The notes under the pieces were generated by a model that had not been told where the DNA came from, did not search any database, and worked only from the letters and a program-made list of their open reading frames with translations. Positions 55,862 through 64,000 of a stretch of DNA of 64,000 nucleotides are shown one piece after another. The position numbers were made by a program, and so were the translations under genes. The stretch comes from Rhodobacterales bacterium HKCCE4037 (GTDB taxonomy: Bacteria > Pseudomonadota > Alphaproteobacteria > Rhodobacterales > Rhodobacteraceae): positions 62,001 to 126,000 of the forward strand of contig WVSM01000007.1 in assembly GCA_015689645.1 (NCBI GenBank). Direction: 5' to 3'. Within the stretch, counting starts at the first letter, position 1, and every line of letters starts with the position of its first letter.

Positions 55862-55942
55862 AACACGTATCCTGAGAGTCGAAAACGCGCAACACGGAAT
55901 TGTTCACGCGGGGCCACCCGACGCTGGACAAGCGGGGAGATC

Positions 55943-57814
55943 ATGAACGCAACGCAAGACACCATCCGGCTGACCGTGGCACAGGCCATCGTGCGATACC
56001 TGATGAACCAGTTCATCGAGATCGACGGAGTGGAGACGCGGATTTGCGGCGGCGGTTTCGGGATTTTCGGCCATGGCAACGTGCCCTGCCTGGGCGAAGC
56101 GCTGTACCCGGTTCAGGACGAACTGCCCCTTTACCGCGGGCAGAACGAGCAGAGCATGGGCTTCGCCGCGGCGGCCTATGCGAAGTATCACCTGCGGCGC
56201 CGGTTCATGTTCTGCACCGCGTCGGCCGGGCCCGGCACGGCCAACCTGCTGACCGCATCCGCCCTTGCCCATGCCAACCGTCTGCCGATGTTGATGCTGT
56301 GCGGCGATACTTTCCTGACGCGCCTGCCCGATCCGGTGCTGCAGCAGTTGGAGCATTTCGGGAACCCGACGCTTGGCGTAAACGATGCGTTCAAGGCGGT
56401 GACGCGCTTCTGGGACCGGATCACGCATCCCGCGCAGATCATGCAGTCGCTTCCCGCGGCACTGAACACGATGCTCGACCCCGCAGATTGCGGGCCGGCC
56501 TTCCTCGGATTGCCGCAGGATCTGCAAGGATGGGCCCATGACTACCCGGTCGCCTTCTTCGCGCGGCGCGTGCACCGGATCCGCCGCCAGGCGCCGGATA
56601 CAGCCGAAATCGCGGACGCCGCCGCCCTGATCGCGGGGGCCAAGCGGCCCATGATCATCGCGGGGGGTGGCGTGCAGTATTCGGGCGCAGTGGCGGACCT
56701 GACGGCCTTTGCCGAAACCCATGCCATCCCGGTCGTCGAGACCATCGCGGGGCGGGCGAACCTGTTGGATTCCCATGACCTGAACATCGGGCCGATCGGA
56801 GTGACAGGCTCGGACTCGGCGAACACGATTGCCGAGGAGGCCGACGTCATCCTCGCCATCGGCACGCGGCTTCAGGATTTCACCACCGGATCGTGGACCG
56901 CCTTCGCGAAGGACGCGAAGATCATCGCGGTCAACGTGGGTCGCCACGACGCCACCAAGCATTTGTCGCTGCCCGTCGTCGGGGACGCGAAACTGGCGCT
57001 GTCCGCGTTGGGCGCTGCACTCGCTGGATATGAGGCGCCGGCGGAGTGGACCGCCCGGGCGCGAGCCGAGCGCGCCAAGTGGGATGACTACGTCGCCCGC
57101 AACGTGGCTCATGGCAATCGTCCGAATTCCTACGCACAGGCCATCGGCGTCGTGAACGATCTGTGCGACGCGAAGGACCGGGTCGTGACCGCCGCAGGCG
57201 GCCTGCCGGCGGAAGTCACCGCGAACTGGCGCACCCTCGACATCGGAACGGTGGATGTGGAGTTCGGATTCAGCTGCATGGGCTATGAAATAGCCGGCGG
57301 ATGGGGTGCGCGCATTGCACAAACCGAACGCGAGCCCACAGCCGATACGGTGGTTTTCGTGGGAGATGGCAGCTACCTGTTGATGAATTCCGACATCTAC
57401 TCAAGTGTGCTCACTCAGAAGAAGCTGATCATCCTCGTGCTGGACAATGGCGGCTTCGCGGTCATCAACAAGCTTCAGAACAATACCGGGAACACCAGCT
57501 TCAACAACCTCATCAAGGATTGTCCGACCGTTCCCGAAGCCTTCGCGGTCGATTTCGAAGCGCATGCGCGCGCCATGGGGGCCGATGCCGTCACGGTCGC
57601 AAATCCGGCGGAACTGGGCGATGCCTTCCGCCGCGCCAAGGCGTCGGACAAGACCTGCGTGATCGTCATGCAGGTCGATCCTTATGACGGCTGGACAGAG
57701 GGGGGCCACGCCTGGTGGGAAGTGGGGACACCGGAAATTTCGGAGAACACAAAGGTGACCGAGAAACACGCAGAGATCGAAGCCGATCGCGTCAAGCAGC
57801 GGCAGGGCGTGTGA
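55943..57814 (+). CDS. iolD: 3D-(3,5/4)-trihydroxycyclohexane-1,2-dione acylhydrolase
   Basis: 623 residues, ThDP-dependent enzyme. The N-terminal pyrimidine-binding domain includes YRGQNEQSMGFAAAAYAKY, the middle domain starts near residue 215, and the C-terminal ThDP-binding domain has the GDGSYLLMNSD motif with downstream LVLDNGGFAVINKLQ. Hydrolytically opens the inositol-derived ring to 5-deoxyglucuronate. ATG 55943 follows GGGGAG; a frame from 55856 overlaps the operator. Stop overlaps the iolC start. Confidence 0.95.
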   Translation: MNATQDTIRLTVAQAIVRYLMNQFIEIDGVETRICGGGFGIFGHGNVPCLGEALYPVQDELPLYRGQNEQSMGFAAAAYAKYHLRRRFMFCTASAGPGTANLLTASALAHANRLPMLMLCGDTFLTRLPDPVLQQLEHFGNPTLGVNDAFKAVTRFWDRITHPAQIMQSLPAALNTMLDPADCGPAFLGLPQDLQGWAHDYPVAFFARRVHRIRRQAPDTAEIADAAALIAGAKRPMIIAGGGVQYSGAVADLTAFAETHAIPVVETIAGRANLLDSHDLNIGPIGVTGSDSANTIAEEADVILAIGTRLQDFTTGSWTAFAKDAKIIAVNVGRHDATKHLSLPVVGDAKLALSALGAALAGYEAPAEWTARARAERAKWDDYVARNVAHGNRPNSYAQAIGVVNDLCDAKDRVVTAAGGLPAEVTANWRTLDIGTVDVEFGFSCMGYEIAGGWGARIAQTEREPTADTVVFVGDGSYLLMNSDIYSSVLTQKKLIILVLDNGGFAVINKLQNNTGNTSFNNLIKDCPTVPEAFAVDFEAHARAMGADAVTVANPAELGDAFRRAKASDKTCVIVMQVDPYDGWTEGGHAWWEVGTPEISENTKVTEKHAEIEADRVKQRQGV

Positions 57815-58797
57815 TGGCGGATCATGTTCTGGACGGCATCCGCGAAGGCCGGTTCATCGTCGTCGGGCGTGTCGGCATGGACCTGTCCCCCGTGGACCGC
57901 ACCCGCACGGAAGAGGCGGCCGAAATGACGGTCGGGATGGGCGGATCCAGCGCGAATATCGCGGCGGGACTCGTGAAGCTCGGCCTGTCGGCGGACCTCG
58001 TGACATGCGTATCCGACGATGCGGTCGGGCGTTACTGTCTCAACCAGCTCGATGCCTACGGCGTGGGGCGATCCCATGTTCGCACGATCCGGGGTGAGGA
58101 ACGCACCTCTCTCGCGATTTACGAGACACGTGTGGAGGATCACCAATCGGTCATCTACCGCAACAATGCCGCCGATTTTCAGATGTCGGTCGACGATGTG
58201 GAGGCTGTCGATTACGGTGCCTTCTCGGCCTTGATCACCGCGGGCACGGTTTTCGCCGCCGAGCCGTCGCGCAGCGCGGCGTTCCGGGCTTTCGAGCTGG
58301 CGCGCGAGGCGGGCCTTCCGATCATCTTCGACGTGGATTACCGACCCTATTCCTGGCCCTCGCCCGAGGTCGCCGCCGATGTCCTGTCGCGCGCCGGAGC
58401 CCTGTCTGACATCATCGTCGGCAACGACGAGGAATTCGGCTTCATGGCCGGCTCCATCGACAAGGGCCTCGACAAGGCGCGGGAGCTTGCAGGCAGCAGC
58501 GCCTCCATCGTGGTCTACAAGATGGGGCCCGGTGGAGCGGTCACGTTTGCGGGCGGGGACGAAATCCGCACGGGCATCTACCCCGTCGACGCCGTGAAGC
58601 CCACGGGCGCGGGGGACAGCTTCATGGCCGGGTTCCTTGCCGGCCTCGCCGAGGAGCGCCCCTTGAAAGAAGCCGTCCTTCGCGGGTCTGCCTGCGCCTC
58701 CATCGTCGTGGCGCAGCCCGGTTGCGCCCCGGCCATGCCGAACCGCGACACGCTCGACCTGTTCCTTGCCGAACATCCCGGCCCCACAGCCCCCTGA
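57814..58797 (+). CDS. iolC: 5-dehydro-2-deoxygluconokinase
   Basis: 327 residues, PfkB sugar-kinase family: N-terminal GGSSANIAAGLVKLG and C-terminal PTGAGDSFMAGFLAG with the catalytic Asp. Phosphorylates 5-dehydro-2-deoxygluconate in inositol catabolism. Starts in the iolD stop (TGATG). In some bacteria IolC is fused to a DUF2090 aldolase domain; here it is single, and the aldolase is the separate gene at 59.6 kb. Confidence 0.94.
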   Translation: MADHVLDGIREGRFIVVGRVGMDLSPVDRTRTEEAAEMTVGMGGSSANIAAGLVKLGLSADLVTCVSDDAVGRYCLNQLDAYGVGRSHVRTIRGEERTSLAIYETRVEDHQSVIYRNNAADFQMSVDDVEAVDYGAFSALITAGTVFAAEPSRSAAFRAFELAREAGLPIIFDVDYRPYSWPSPEVAADVLSRAGALSDIIVGNDEEFGFMAGSIDKGLDKARELAGSSASIVVYKMGPGGAVTFAGGDEIRTGIYPVDAVKPTGAGDSFMAGFLAGLAEERPLKEAVLRGSACASIVVAQPGCAPAMPNRDTLDLFLAEHPGPTAP

Positions 58798-58811
58798 AAC
58801 GGAGCGCCTTC

Positions 58812-59651
58812 ATGCACATCGCCCCCTATGACAACCAGAACAAGGCCATCGTGGACGTGGACGATGCTCATGTGCCGCTGACCTATTTCAACATCGTCAA
58901 GCTGAAGGCCGGTGAGGTTTTCGACTACAGGCTCGACGGGTACGAAACCTGCGTGGTGCCGGCCACGGGCACCGTCGACGTGGAAGCCGGTGGCGAGGTC
59001 TTCACGGAGATCGGCAACCGGGGAGCGGATGTCTGGGACGGCGAGCCGGAGGGGGTCTACGTCCCCACGGCGACCGGCGCGCGCATCACTGCGCGCACAG
59101 ATACCGAGACGTTCATCGCAGGTGCGAAATTCGCCGAAACGCTGAAGCCCTTCGCGGTCCGCAGCGCCGAGCTCGACCTTGTGCAATACGGCTCGGACGA
59201 CACCAAGACCCATCGCAAGATCAAGCACATCCTTGGCGCGGGCCACCATGACCGGGTGGGACGGCTCTTGGTGTCGGAACTGTTCACGGTGGGGGCTGGC
59301 GGCTGGTCCGGATTTCCGTCGCACAAGCACGACACGGACAGGCTGCCCGACGAGACGCGCCATGACGAATGCTACAACTTCCGGTTCAAGCCGAACTACG
59401 GCTCGGGCCTTCAGATGCTCCAGCGCGAGGACAACGAGCCGGGCGACGCCTATCACATCGTGGACGGCTCGACCGTTCTGATCGACAAGGGTTATCACCC
59501 CTGCTGTGTGCTTCCGGGATACGAGATGTATTACTTCACCATCCTCGGCGGCCTGACCCAGCGCAGCCTGAAGCAGTATTTCCAACCCACCCATGCCGAG
59601 CAGCTGCATACGATTCCGGGGATCATGGACATGGTGGCCAAGTTCAAATGA
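58812..59651 (+). CDS. iolB: 5-deoxy-glucuronate isomerase
   Basis: 279 residues, bicupin. Metal-binding histidines lie in GFPSHKHD and the PPDETR-like LPDETRHDECYNFRF segment, plus YHPCCVLPGYEMYYF. Converts 5-deoxyglucuronate to 5-dehydro-2-deoxygluconate. GGAG 8 nt before the ATG; stop overlaps the aldolase start. Confidence 0.94.
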   Translation: MHIAPYDNQNKAIVDVDDAHVPLTYFNIVKLKAGEVFDYRLDGYETCVVPATGTVDVEAGGEVFTEIGNRGADVWDGEPEGVYVPTATGARITARTDTETFIAGAKFAETLKPFAVRSAELDLVQYGSDDTKTHRKIKHILGAGHHDRVGRLLVSELFTVGAGGWSGFPSHKHDTDRLPDETRHDECYNFRFKPNYGSGLQMLQREDNEPGDAYHIVDGSTVLIDKGYHPCCVLPGYEMYYFTILGGLTQRSLKQYFQPTHAEQLHTIPGIMDMVAKFK

Positions 59652-60487
59652 CATTGGCGACGCTTTCAGAGGTCCTTCAGCCTGCCTTGAAGGGGGGCTA
59701 TGCCGTGCCGGGGCTCGTGTGCCTCGGGTGGGAAGACATGCGCGCCTTCGCGATGGCCGCACAGGCCGAACGGGCGCCGGTTATCCTTCAGGCGGGGCCG
59801 TCCTGCCGGGAGCATACGCCCTTGCCGATCCTCGGCGCGATGTTCCGTCACCTGGCCGCGCAGGTCGATGTGCCGGTCGTCGCCCATCTCGACCACGGGT
59901 ACACGATGGATGAGTGCGAGGCGGCGTTGGAGGCCGGCTTCACCTCGCTGATGTTCGACGGCTCGCGCAAGCCGCTCGACGAGAATATCCGCCAAACGCG
60001 CGCGGTCGCGGATCTCGCCCACGGGGCCGGGATTTCGGCCGAGGGCGAGATCGGCTTCGTTGGCTATTCCGGCGGCGAGGACAGTGCGGGGACCGACCCT
60101 GAGGAAGCGGCGCTTTTCGCGCGCGAAACCCAGGTCGACGCCTTGGCGATCAGCGTCGGCAACGTACATCTGCAACAGGACCACGAAGGCGGTCTGAACG
60201 AGGCGCGCATTCGCGCAATCGAGGCTGCGACCGACGTGCCGCTGGTCATTCACGGCGGGTCGGGCGTGCCCCATGCGCAGCGGCTGGCGCTGGCCCATGG
60301 CTCGTCGATCTGCAAGTTCAACATCGGAACCGAGCTTCGCATGGCCTTCGGCGCGGCCCTGCGCGCGGCGGTGAATGCAGATGCCGAGCGGTTCGACCGC
60401 GTCCAGATCTTGAAAGACACACATGACCCGGTCATGGAAGCGGCACGCGCCGCGATCCGGTCGACCGGCGCCTCAGGAAAGGTATGA
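59648..60487 (+). CDS. Class II fructose-bisphosphate aldolase-family protein, probable IolJ-type
   Basis: 279 residues. Class II aldolase motifs VVAHLDHGYTMDECEAALEAGF (Asp base and zinc His), MFDGSRKPL, AEGEIGFVGY, ISVGNVH and IHGGSGVPH. In this cluster it most likely splits 2-deoxy-5-keto-gluconate 6-phosphate into dihydroxyacetone phosphate and malonate semialdehyde. Overlaps iolB by 4 bp. The following malonate-semialdehyde dehydrogenase (IolA) is not in the window. Confidence 0.88.
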   Translation: MTLATLSEVLQPALKGGYAVPGLVCLGWEDMRAFAMAAQAERAPVILQAGPSCREHTPLPILGAMFRHLAAQVDVPVVAHLDHGYTMDECEAALEAGFTSLMFDGSRKPLDENIRQTRAVADLAHGAGISAEGEIGFVGYSGGEDSAGTDPEEAALFARETQVDALAISVGNVHLQQDHEGGLNEARIRAIEAATDVPLVIHGGSGVPHAQRLALAHGSSICKFNIGTELRMAFGAALRAAVNADAERFDRVQILKDTHDPVMEAARAAIRSTGASGKV

Positions 60488-60488
60488 G

Positions 60489-61475
60489 ATGATCCGTATT
60501 GGTTTGCTGGGATGTGGCCGGATCGGCCAGGTCCATGCGCGCACGCTGAAATCGCTGGACACCGCGCGTATCGTCGCCGTTGCCGACGCCTTGCCTGATG
60601 CCGCGAAGGCTTTGGCCAATGCCACCGGCGCAGAGGTACGCGACACCGATGCCATCCTGAACGCGGGCGATATCGACGCGGTGGTCATCGGGACGCCGAC
60701 CGACACGCATTTCGACTTGATCGAGGCCGCGACGAAGGCGTCGAAGGCCATCTTCTGCGAAAAGCCGGTGGACATGTCCGTCGCGAACATCCGCAAGCTG
60801 ATGGAGGGCGTGGATGAGGCGGGTGTGCCGTTCCTGACCGCGTTCAACCGGCGGTTCGATCCCAATTTCGCCGCCCTGCAAGCCCGCCTGCGCGGCGGAG
60901 AGATTGGTGCGCTTGAGCTGATCCAGATCACTTCCCGCGATCCGTCGCCGCCGCCGGTCGGCTACATCAAAAGCTCCGGCGGCCTGTTCCGGGACATGAT
61001 GATCCACGATTTCGACATGGCGCGGTTCCTGATGGGCGAGGAATTCACCCACGTTCATGCGGTGGGGTCGAGCCTCGTGGACCCTGAAATCGGCAGGGCC
61101 GGCGACGTCGATACCGCCGCGGTCACGCTGATGACCGCCTCCGGCCGCATCTGCCAGATCTCGAACTCCCGCCGGGCCGCCTACGGCTACGACCAGCGGG
61201 TCGAGGTGCACGGGGAAAAGGGCATGCTGCGGGCGGAGAACGTGCTGGAAACGACCGTCGAAAGTGCCACGGCAGAGGGGTTCAGACGCTCCCCGACGCT
61301 GAACTTCTTCCTTGAACGCTACGAAGCGGCTTACGCGGCGGAGATGAAGGCGTTCATCGCGGCTGTCACTGCGGGTGAGCAACCGACACCGTCGATCCGG
61401 GACGGCTTGCAGGCCCAGATCCTTGCCGATGCAGCGACGCAATCGTGCCAGTCGGGCCAGCCCGTAACGCTCTAG
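60489..61475 (+). CDS. iolG: Inositol 2-dehydrogenase
   Basis: 328 residues. Gfo/Idh family: IRIGLLGCGRIGQVHARTL, signature AIFCEKPVDMS, and MIHDFDMARFLMG with the D-x3-H-D-x-D arrangement of IolG; FNRRFDPNF is also usual for inositol dehydrogenases. Oxidises myo-inositol to 2-keto-myo-inositol with NAD+. Begins one base after the aldolase stop. Its TAG stop shares CTAG with the stop of the converging small gene. Confidence 0.92.
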   Translation: MIRIGLLGCGRIGQVHARTLKSLDTARIVAVADALPDAAKALANATGAEVRDTDAILNAGDIDAVVIGTPTDTHFDLIEAATKASKAIFCEKPVDMSVANIRKLMEGVDEAGVPFLTAFNRRFDPNFAALQARLRGGEIGALELIQITSRDPSPPPVGYIKSSGGLFRDMMIHDFDMARFLMGEEFTHVHAVGSSLVDPEIGRAGDVDTAAVTLMTASGRICQISNSRRAAYGYDQRVEVHGEKGMLRAENVLETTVESATAEGFRRSPTLNFFLERYEAAYAAEMKAFIAAVTAGEQPTPSIRDGLQAQILADAATQSCQSGQPVTL

Positions 61476-61672
61476 TCGCCTTCGGGCGGCTCGTTCCGGA
61501 AGGTGAATATCAGGTTGTAGGCAAGGTAGCCGCCGATCCCCGCGAAGAGGTAGGCCCAGATATCGTTATCCTGGCTCATCTCGAAGGTGGCCCAGGCAAA
61601 GCAGGCGGCGACAATCGCGTAGCGCCGCCAGGCCGGCCGGAAGAACGGGTGCGAGGCGTCGAGCAACTTCAT
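61472..61672 (-). CDS. Small membrane protein of unknown function
   Basis: 66 residues. Not recognised. Two hydrophobic segments (YAIVAACFAWATFEM and IWAYLFAGIGGYLAYNLIF) separated by MSQDND, with a basic N-terminus (HPFFRPAWRRY) and acidic C-terminus (RNEPPEGD). The alternation of aromatic and basic residues suits a real two-helix membrane protein. It lies just after the iron alcohol dehydrogenase gene on the same strand (3 bp gap), so it is probably co-transcribed. Confidence 0.65.
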   Translation of the reverse strand: MKLLDASHPFFRPAWRRYAIVAACFAWATFEMSQDNDIWAYLFAGIGGYLAYNLIFTFRNEPPEGD

Positions 61673-61675
61673 CCG

Positions 61676-62821
61676 TCAGATCACCTTCTCGAACAGGGCG
61701 CGCAGGTTCTGTTCGGTCAACTCGACGGGGTTTCCGCCGCAGGATGGGTCCCGCAGCGCGCTCGCGACAAGGGCGTCCATCTGCTCCGTGGTGACGCCCA
61801 TTTCCGACAGCCGCCGGGGAATGCCCAACCTGTCGTTGAAGGCCTGCACGAAGGCGCGGAAGCCGTCGAAACCGCCGTCGATCCCGAGGTAGCCAGCCGC
61901 GTGATCGAAGCGGTCGCGGATCGCGGGCGCGTTGAGGTCCAGAACGGCAGGCATGCAGACCGCGTTCGTCGTGCCGTGATGGGTGCCGAAGATCGCACCG
62001 ACGGGATGGCTGAGCGCGTGGATCGCGCCGAGGCCCTTTTGGAAGGCCGTCGCACCCATGGCCGCGGCGCTCATCATCTGGGCGCGCGCTTCAATATCCG
62101 TGCCGTCCGCGAACGCGCGCGGCAGGTTGTCGATCACCAGCTTCATGCCCTCCAGCGCAATCCCTTGGCTCATCGGGTGGTAATGCGGGCTGGAGAAGGC
62201 TTCGACGCAATGGGCAAAGGCGTCGAGCCCGGTGCCCGCCGTGATCGCAGGCGGCATGCCTACGGTCAACTCCGGGTCGCAGATCACGACCGTCGGCAGG
62301 ACCCTGGGGTGGAAGATGATCTTCTTTTCGTGGGTCGCGCTGTCGGTGAGGACCGAGGCGCGCCCAACCTCGGACCCCGTCCCTGCCGTCGTCGGCACCG
62401 CCACGATGGGGGCGATGGCATTGGCATCCGCCCGTGTCCACCAATCGCCGATATCCTCGAAATCCCAGACGGGCCGGGTCTGGCCGGCCATGAAGGCGAC
62501 CATCTTGCCAAGGTCGAGACCGGACCCGCCGCCGAAGGCGATGACGCCGTCGTGGTCTCCGGCGCAATAGGCTTCGATCCCGGCGGCGAGGTTCTTGTCG
62601 TTCGGGTTCGGGTCGACCTCGGCGAAAAGCGCACGGCCAAGGCCGGCGTCCTCCAGCACGTCGAGTGCCTGCGCGGTGATCGGTAGACCTGCGAGCCCGC
62701 GATCCGTAACCAGAAGGGGCCGCGTTATCCCGGCCTGCGCACAGGCCTCGGCCAGTTCGGCAATCCGGCCCGCGCCGAAACGGATGGCGGTGGGGTAAGA
62801 CCAATTGGCGGTGAAGGTCAT
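61676..62821 (-). CDS. Iron-containing alcohol dehydrogenase
   Basis: 381 residues, group III Fe-ADH. NAD-binding segment FGGGSGLDLGKMVAF and metal-ligand regions DAFAHCVEAF, HPMSQGI and HALSHPVGAIFGTHHG. Oxidises or reduces a small alcohol/aldehyde. ATG 62821 lies in the stop of the glutamine synthetase-family gene, so the two are coupled; a longer frame is a shadow. The pairing suggests a gamma-glutamylated amino-alcohol or polyamine-type substrate, but this is weak inference. Confidence 0.88.
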   Translation of the reverse strand: MTFTANWSYPTAIRFGAGRIAELAEACAQAGITRPLLVTDRGLAGLPITAQALDVLEDAGLGRALFAEVDPNPNDKNLAAGIEAYCAGDHDGVIAFGGGSGLDLGKMVAFMAGQTRPVWDFEDIGDWWTRADANAIAPIVAVPTTAGTGSEVGRASVLTDSATHEKKIIFHPRVLPTVVICDPELTVGMPPAITAGTGLDAFAHCVEAFSSPHYHPMSQGIALEGMKLVIDNLPRAFADGTDIEARAQMMSAAAMGATAFQKGLGAIHALSHPVGAIFGTHHGTTNAVCMPAVLDLNAPAIRDRFDHAAGYLGIDGGFDGFRAFVQAFNDRLGIPRRLSEMGVTTEQMDALVASALRDPSCGGNPVELTEQNLRALFEKVI

Positions 62822-64000
62822 GCTTTCTCGAATCCTCGCTGGATTTCGTAATCTGTGACCGCGCGGTCGAATTCGTCGATCTCCCACTTGGCGGCGTGGG
62901 CGTAATGGTCGATGACCGCGTCCCCCATCGCCGCGCGCAGCATGTCGGAGTCGAGCAGCGCGTCGCGGGCATCGCGCAGGGTGCGCGGAATTTCCGCCGC
63001 GCCGGTGTCGCCATAGGCATCGCCACCAAAGGCGTCGGGAAGCGACAGCCCTTCGTCGATCCCGGCGAGGCCCGCGGCCAGCATCGCGGCCTGCCCGAGA
63101 TACGCGTTCATGTCCGAGCCCGGGATACGGCATTCGACGCGAATGCCCTTGGTTCCCTCGCCCACAAGACGGAACGCCGCTGTCCGGTTGTCGACAGACC
63201 AGACCAGCCGCGTGGGCGCGAAGGTGCCCGGCGCGAAGCGTTTGTAGCTGTTGATATAGGGGGCGAGGAAATACATCGCCTCGCCCGCGTATTTCAGAAG
63301 TCCCGCCATGTAGCTGTCCATCAGGGCAGATTTTCCCATCGGAGCGTCGGCGTCGTGGAAGGCGTTGGCGCCATCGCGGACCAGGGATTGATGGATGTGG
63401 GAGGCAGAGCCGACCGAATCCGGCGACAGCTTGGGCAGAAAGGTTGCCGCGTAGCCCTGCTGATGCGCGATCTCTTTCACCGCGTGCTTTGCGATCGTGT
63501 GATGATCGGCACAGGCCAGCGCGTCGGCGTAACGGATATTCAGCTCCTCCTGCCCGGCTTCGGCCTCGCCTTTCGTGCCTTCCACCGGCACCCCCATGGC
63601 GCGCAGGTGATTGCGGATCGGGCGCATCACCGGCTCTTCCTTGGAAGTCTGGAAGATATTGTAATCCTCGTTGTAGTGGCTGATCGGGCGCAGGGCGCGG
63701 AAACCCGAGGCAGCGATCTCGTCATGGGTGCCTTGGAAGAGGAAGAATTCCAGCTCGGTCGCCATCACGGGGCTCAGGCCCATCTTCTCGGCCCGCGCGA
63801 TCTGGCGTTTCAGCATCTCGCGCGGGGCGTGTGGGACGGCTGCGTGGGTGGTGTGATCGATGATATCGCAGAGGACCATGGCGGTGCCGTCGAGCCATGG
63901 GACCGGGCGCAGAGTGGAGAGGTCGGGCTTTAGCGTGTAATCGCCGTAGCCCCTGCTCCAACTCGCCGCCGCGTAGCCATCGGGGGTCGCCATGGCGAGG
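62818..64000 (-). CDS. Glutamine synthetase-family protein, 5'-truncated at window edge
   Basis: About 394 codons visible, with the frame still open at the right edge; some 50-60 N-terminal residues are probably outside, since the visible part starts within the GS beta-grasp/catalytic junction (YTLKPDLSTLRPVPW). Catalytic motifs: ATELEFFLF, EAGQEELNIRYADAL, SASHIHQSL, APYINSYKRFAPGTFAPTRL and RVECRIPGSDMNAYLG. It resembles gamma-glutamylpolyamine synthetases (PuuA-like) more than GlnA. Coupled to the iron alcohol dehydrogenase gene. An ATG at 63993 exists but is probably internal. Confidence 0.85.
   Translation of the reverse strand, partial: LAMATPDGYAAASWSRGYGDYTLKPDLSTLRPVPWLDGTAMVLCDIIDHTTHAAVPHAPREMLKRQIARAEKMGLSPVMATELEFFLFQGTHDEIAASGFRALRPISHYNEDYNIFQTSKEEPVMRPIRNHLRAMGVPVEGTKGEAEAGQEELNIRYADALACADHHTIAKHAVKEIAHQQGYAATFLPKLSPDSVGSASHIHQSLVRDGANAFHDADAPMGKSALMDSYMAGLLKYAGEAMYFLAPYINSYKRFAPGTFAPTRLVWSVDNRTAAFRLVGEGTKGIRVECRIPGSDMNAYLGQAAMLAAGLAGIDEGLSLPDAFGGDAYGDTGAAEIPRTLRDARDALLDSDMLRAAMGDAVIDHYAHAAKWEIDEFDRAVTDYEIQRGFEKA

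Overview
The window is GC-rich, densely packed DNA with translationally coupled genes (ATGA and TGATG overlaps throughout). The gene content suggests an alphaproteobacterium of the Rhodobacteraceae/Roseobacter group: a choline-sulfate to glycine betaine operon, soeABC sulfite dehydrogenase, a TRAP transporter, several LacI-controlled sugar ABC systems, a DUF6455 protein and a myo-inositol catabolic cluster. This taxonomic statement is inferred from gene content. No rRNA, tRNA, CRISPR array, integrase or insertion sequence was seen.

Layout. 1-5.9 kb: choX (cut by the left edge) diverges from betI-betC-betB-betA, which converts choline-O-sulfate and choline to glycine betaine; a BetI-type palindrome lies between them. 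5.9-8.6 kb: a phosphomannomutase/phosphoglucomutase, an AT-rich gap with two perfect DnaA-type boxes, and a DapA-family lyase. 8.6-12.0 kb: four genes that look like a lipid A sugar-decoration cassette (GT2, LAB_N protein, ArnT-like GT39, PAP2). 12.0-12.4 kb: a gap with six abutting hairpins, an 11-bp phased repeat and a 20-bp inverted repeat. 12.4-15.6 kb: a dimethylglycine/sarcosine dehydrogenase-like flavoprotein and a TetR regulator.

15.6-27.4 kb: a ten-gene leftward operon (SDR, Gfo/Idh, TIM-barrel isomerase, ribose-type ABC transporter with two permeases, three more Gfo/Idh) opposed by a LacI repressor, with two LacI-type operators between them. 27.4-30.7 kb: a membrane desaturase-family enzyme coupled to an SDR, another LacI gene, and a DUF6455 gene behind two FNR-like boxes.

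30.7-41.8 kb: the least familiar part. A DapA-family lyase, a solitary molybdenum hydroxylase large subunit, an aspartate dehydrogenase-like enzyme, a LysR regulator, a complete TRAP transporter, a 3-hydroxyanthranilate 3,4-dioxygenase, a glutamine-synthetase-like ligase and a Rieske oxygenase. Two related T-N11-A dyads, in the two promoter regions of this block, suggest one LysR regulon. It looks like a pathway for an aminoaromatic or N-heteroaromatic acid.

42.0-47.2 kb: soeABC and a DUF2059 protein. 47.2-61.5 kb: a myo-inositol regulon, with an ABC transporter plus a PhyH-family dioxygenase, a LacI repressor, two Gfo/Idh, iolE, iolD, iolC, iolB, a class II aldolase and iolG. An identical 16-bp LacI palindrome lies at both divergent promoters. 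61.5-64.0 kb: a small membrane protein, an iron-type alcohol dehydrogenase and a glutamine synthetase-family gene cut by the right edge.
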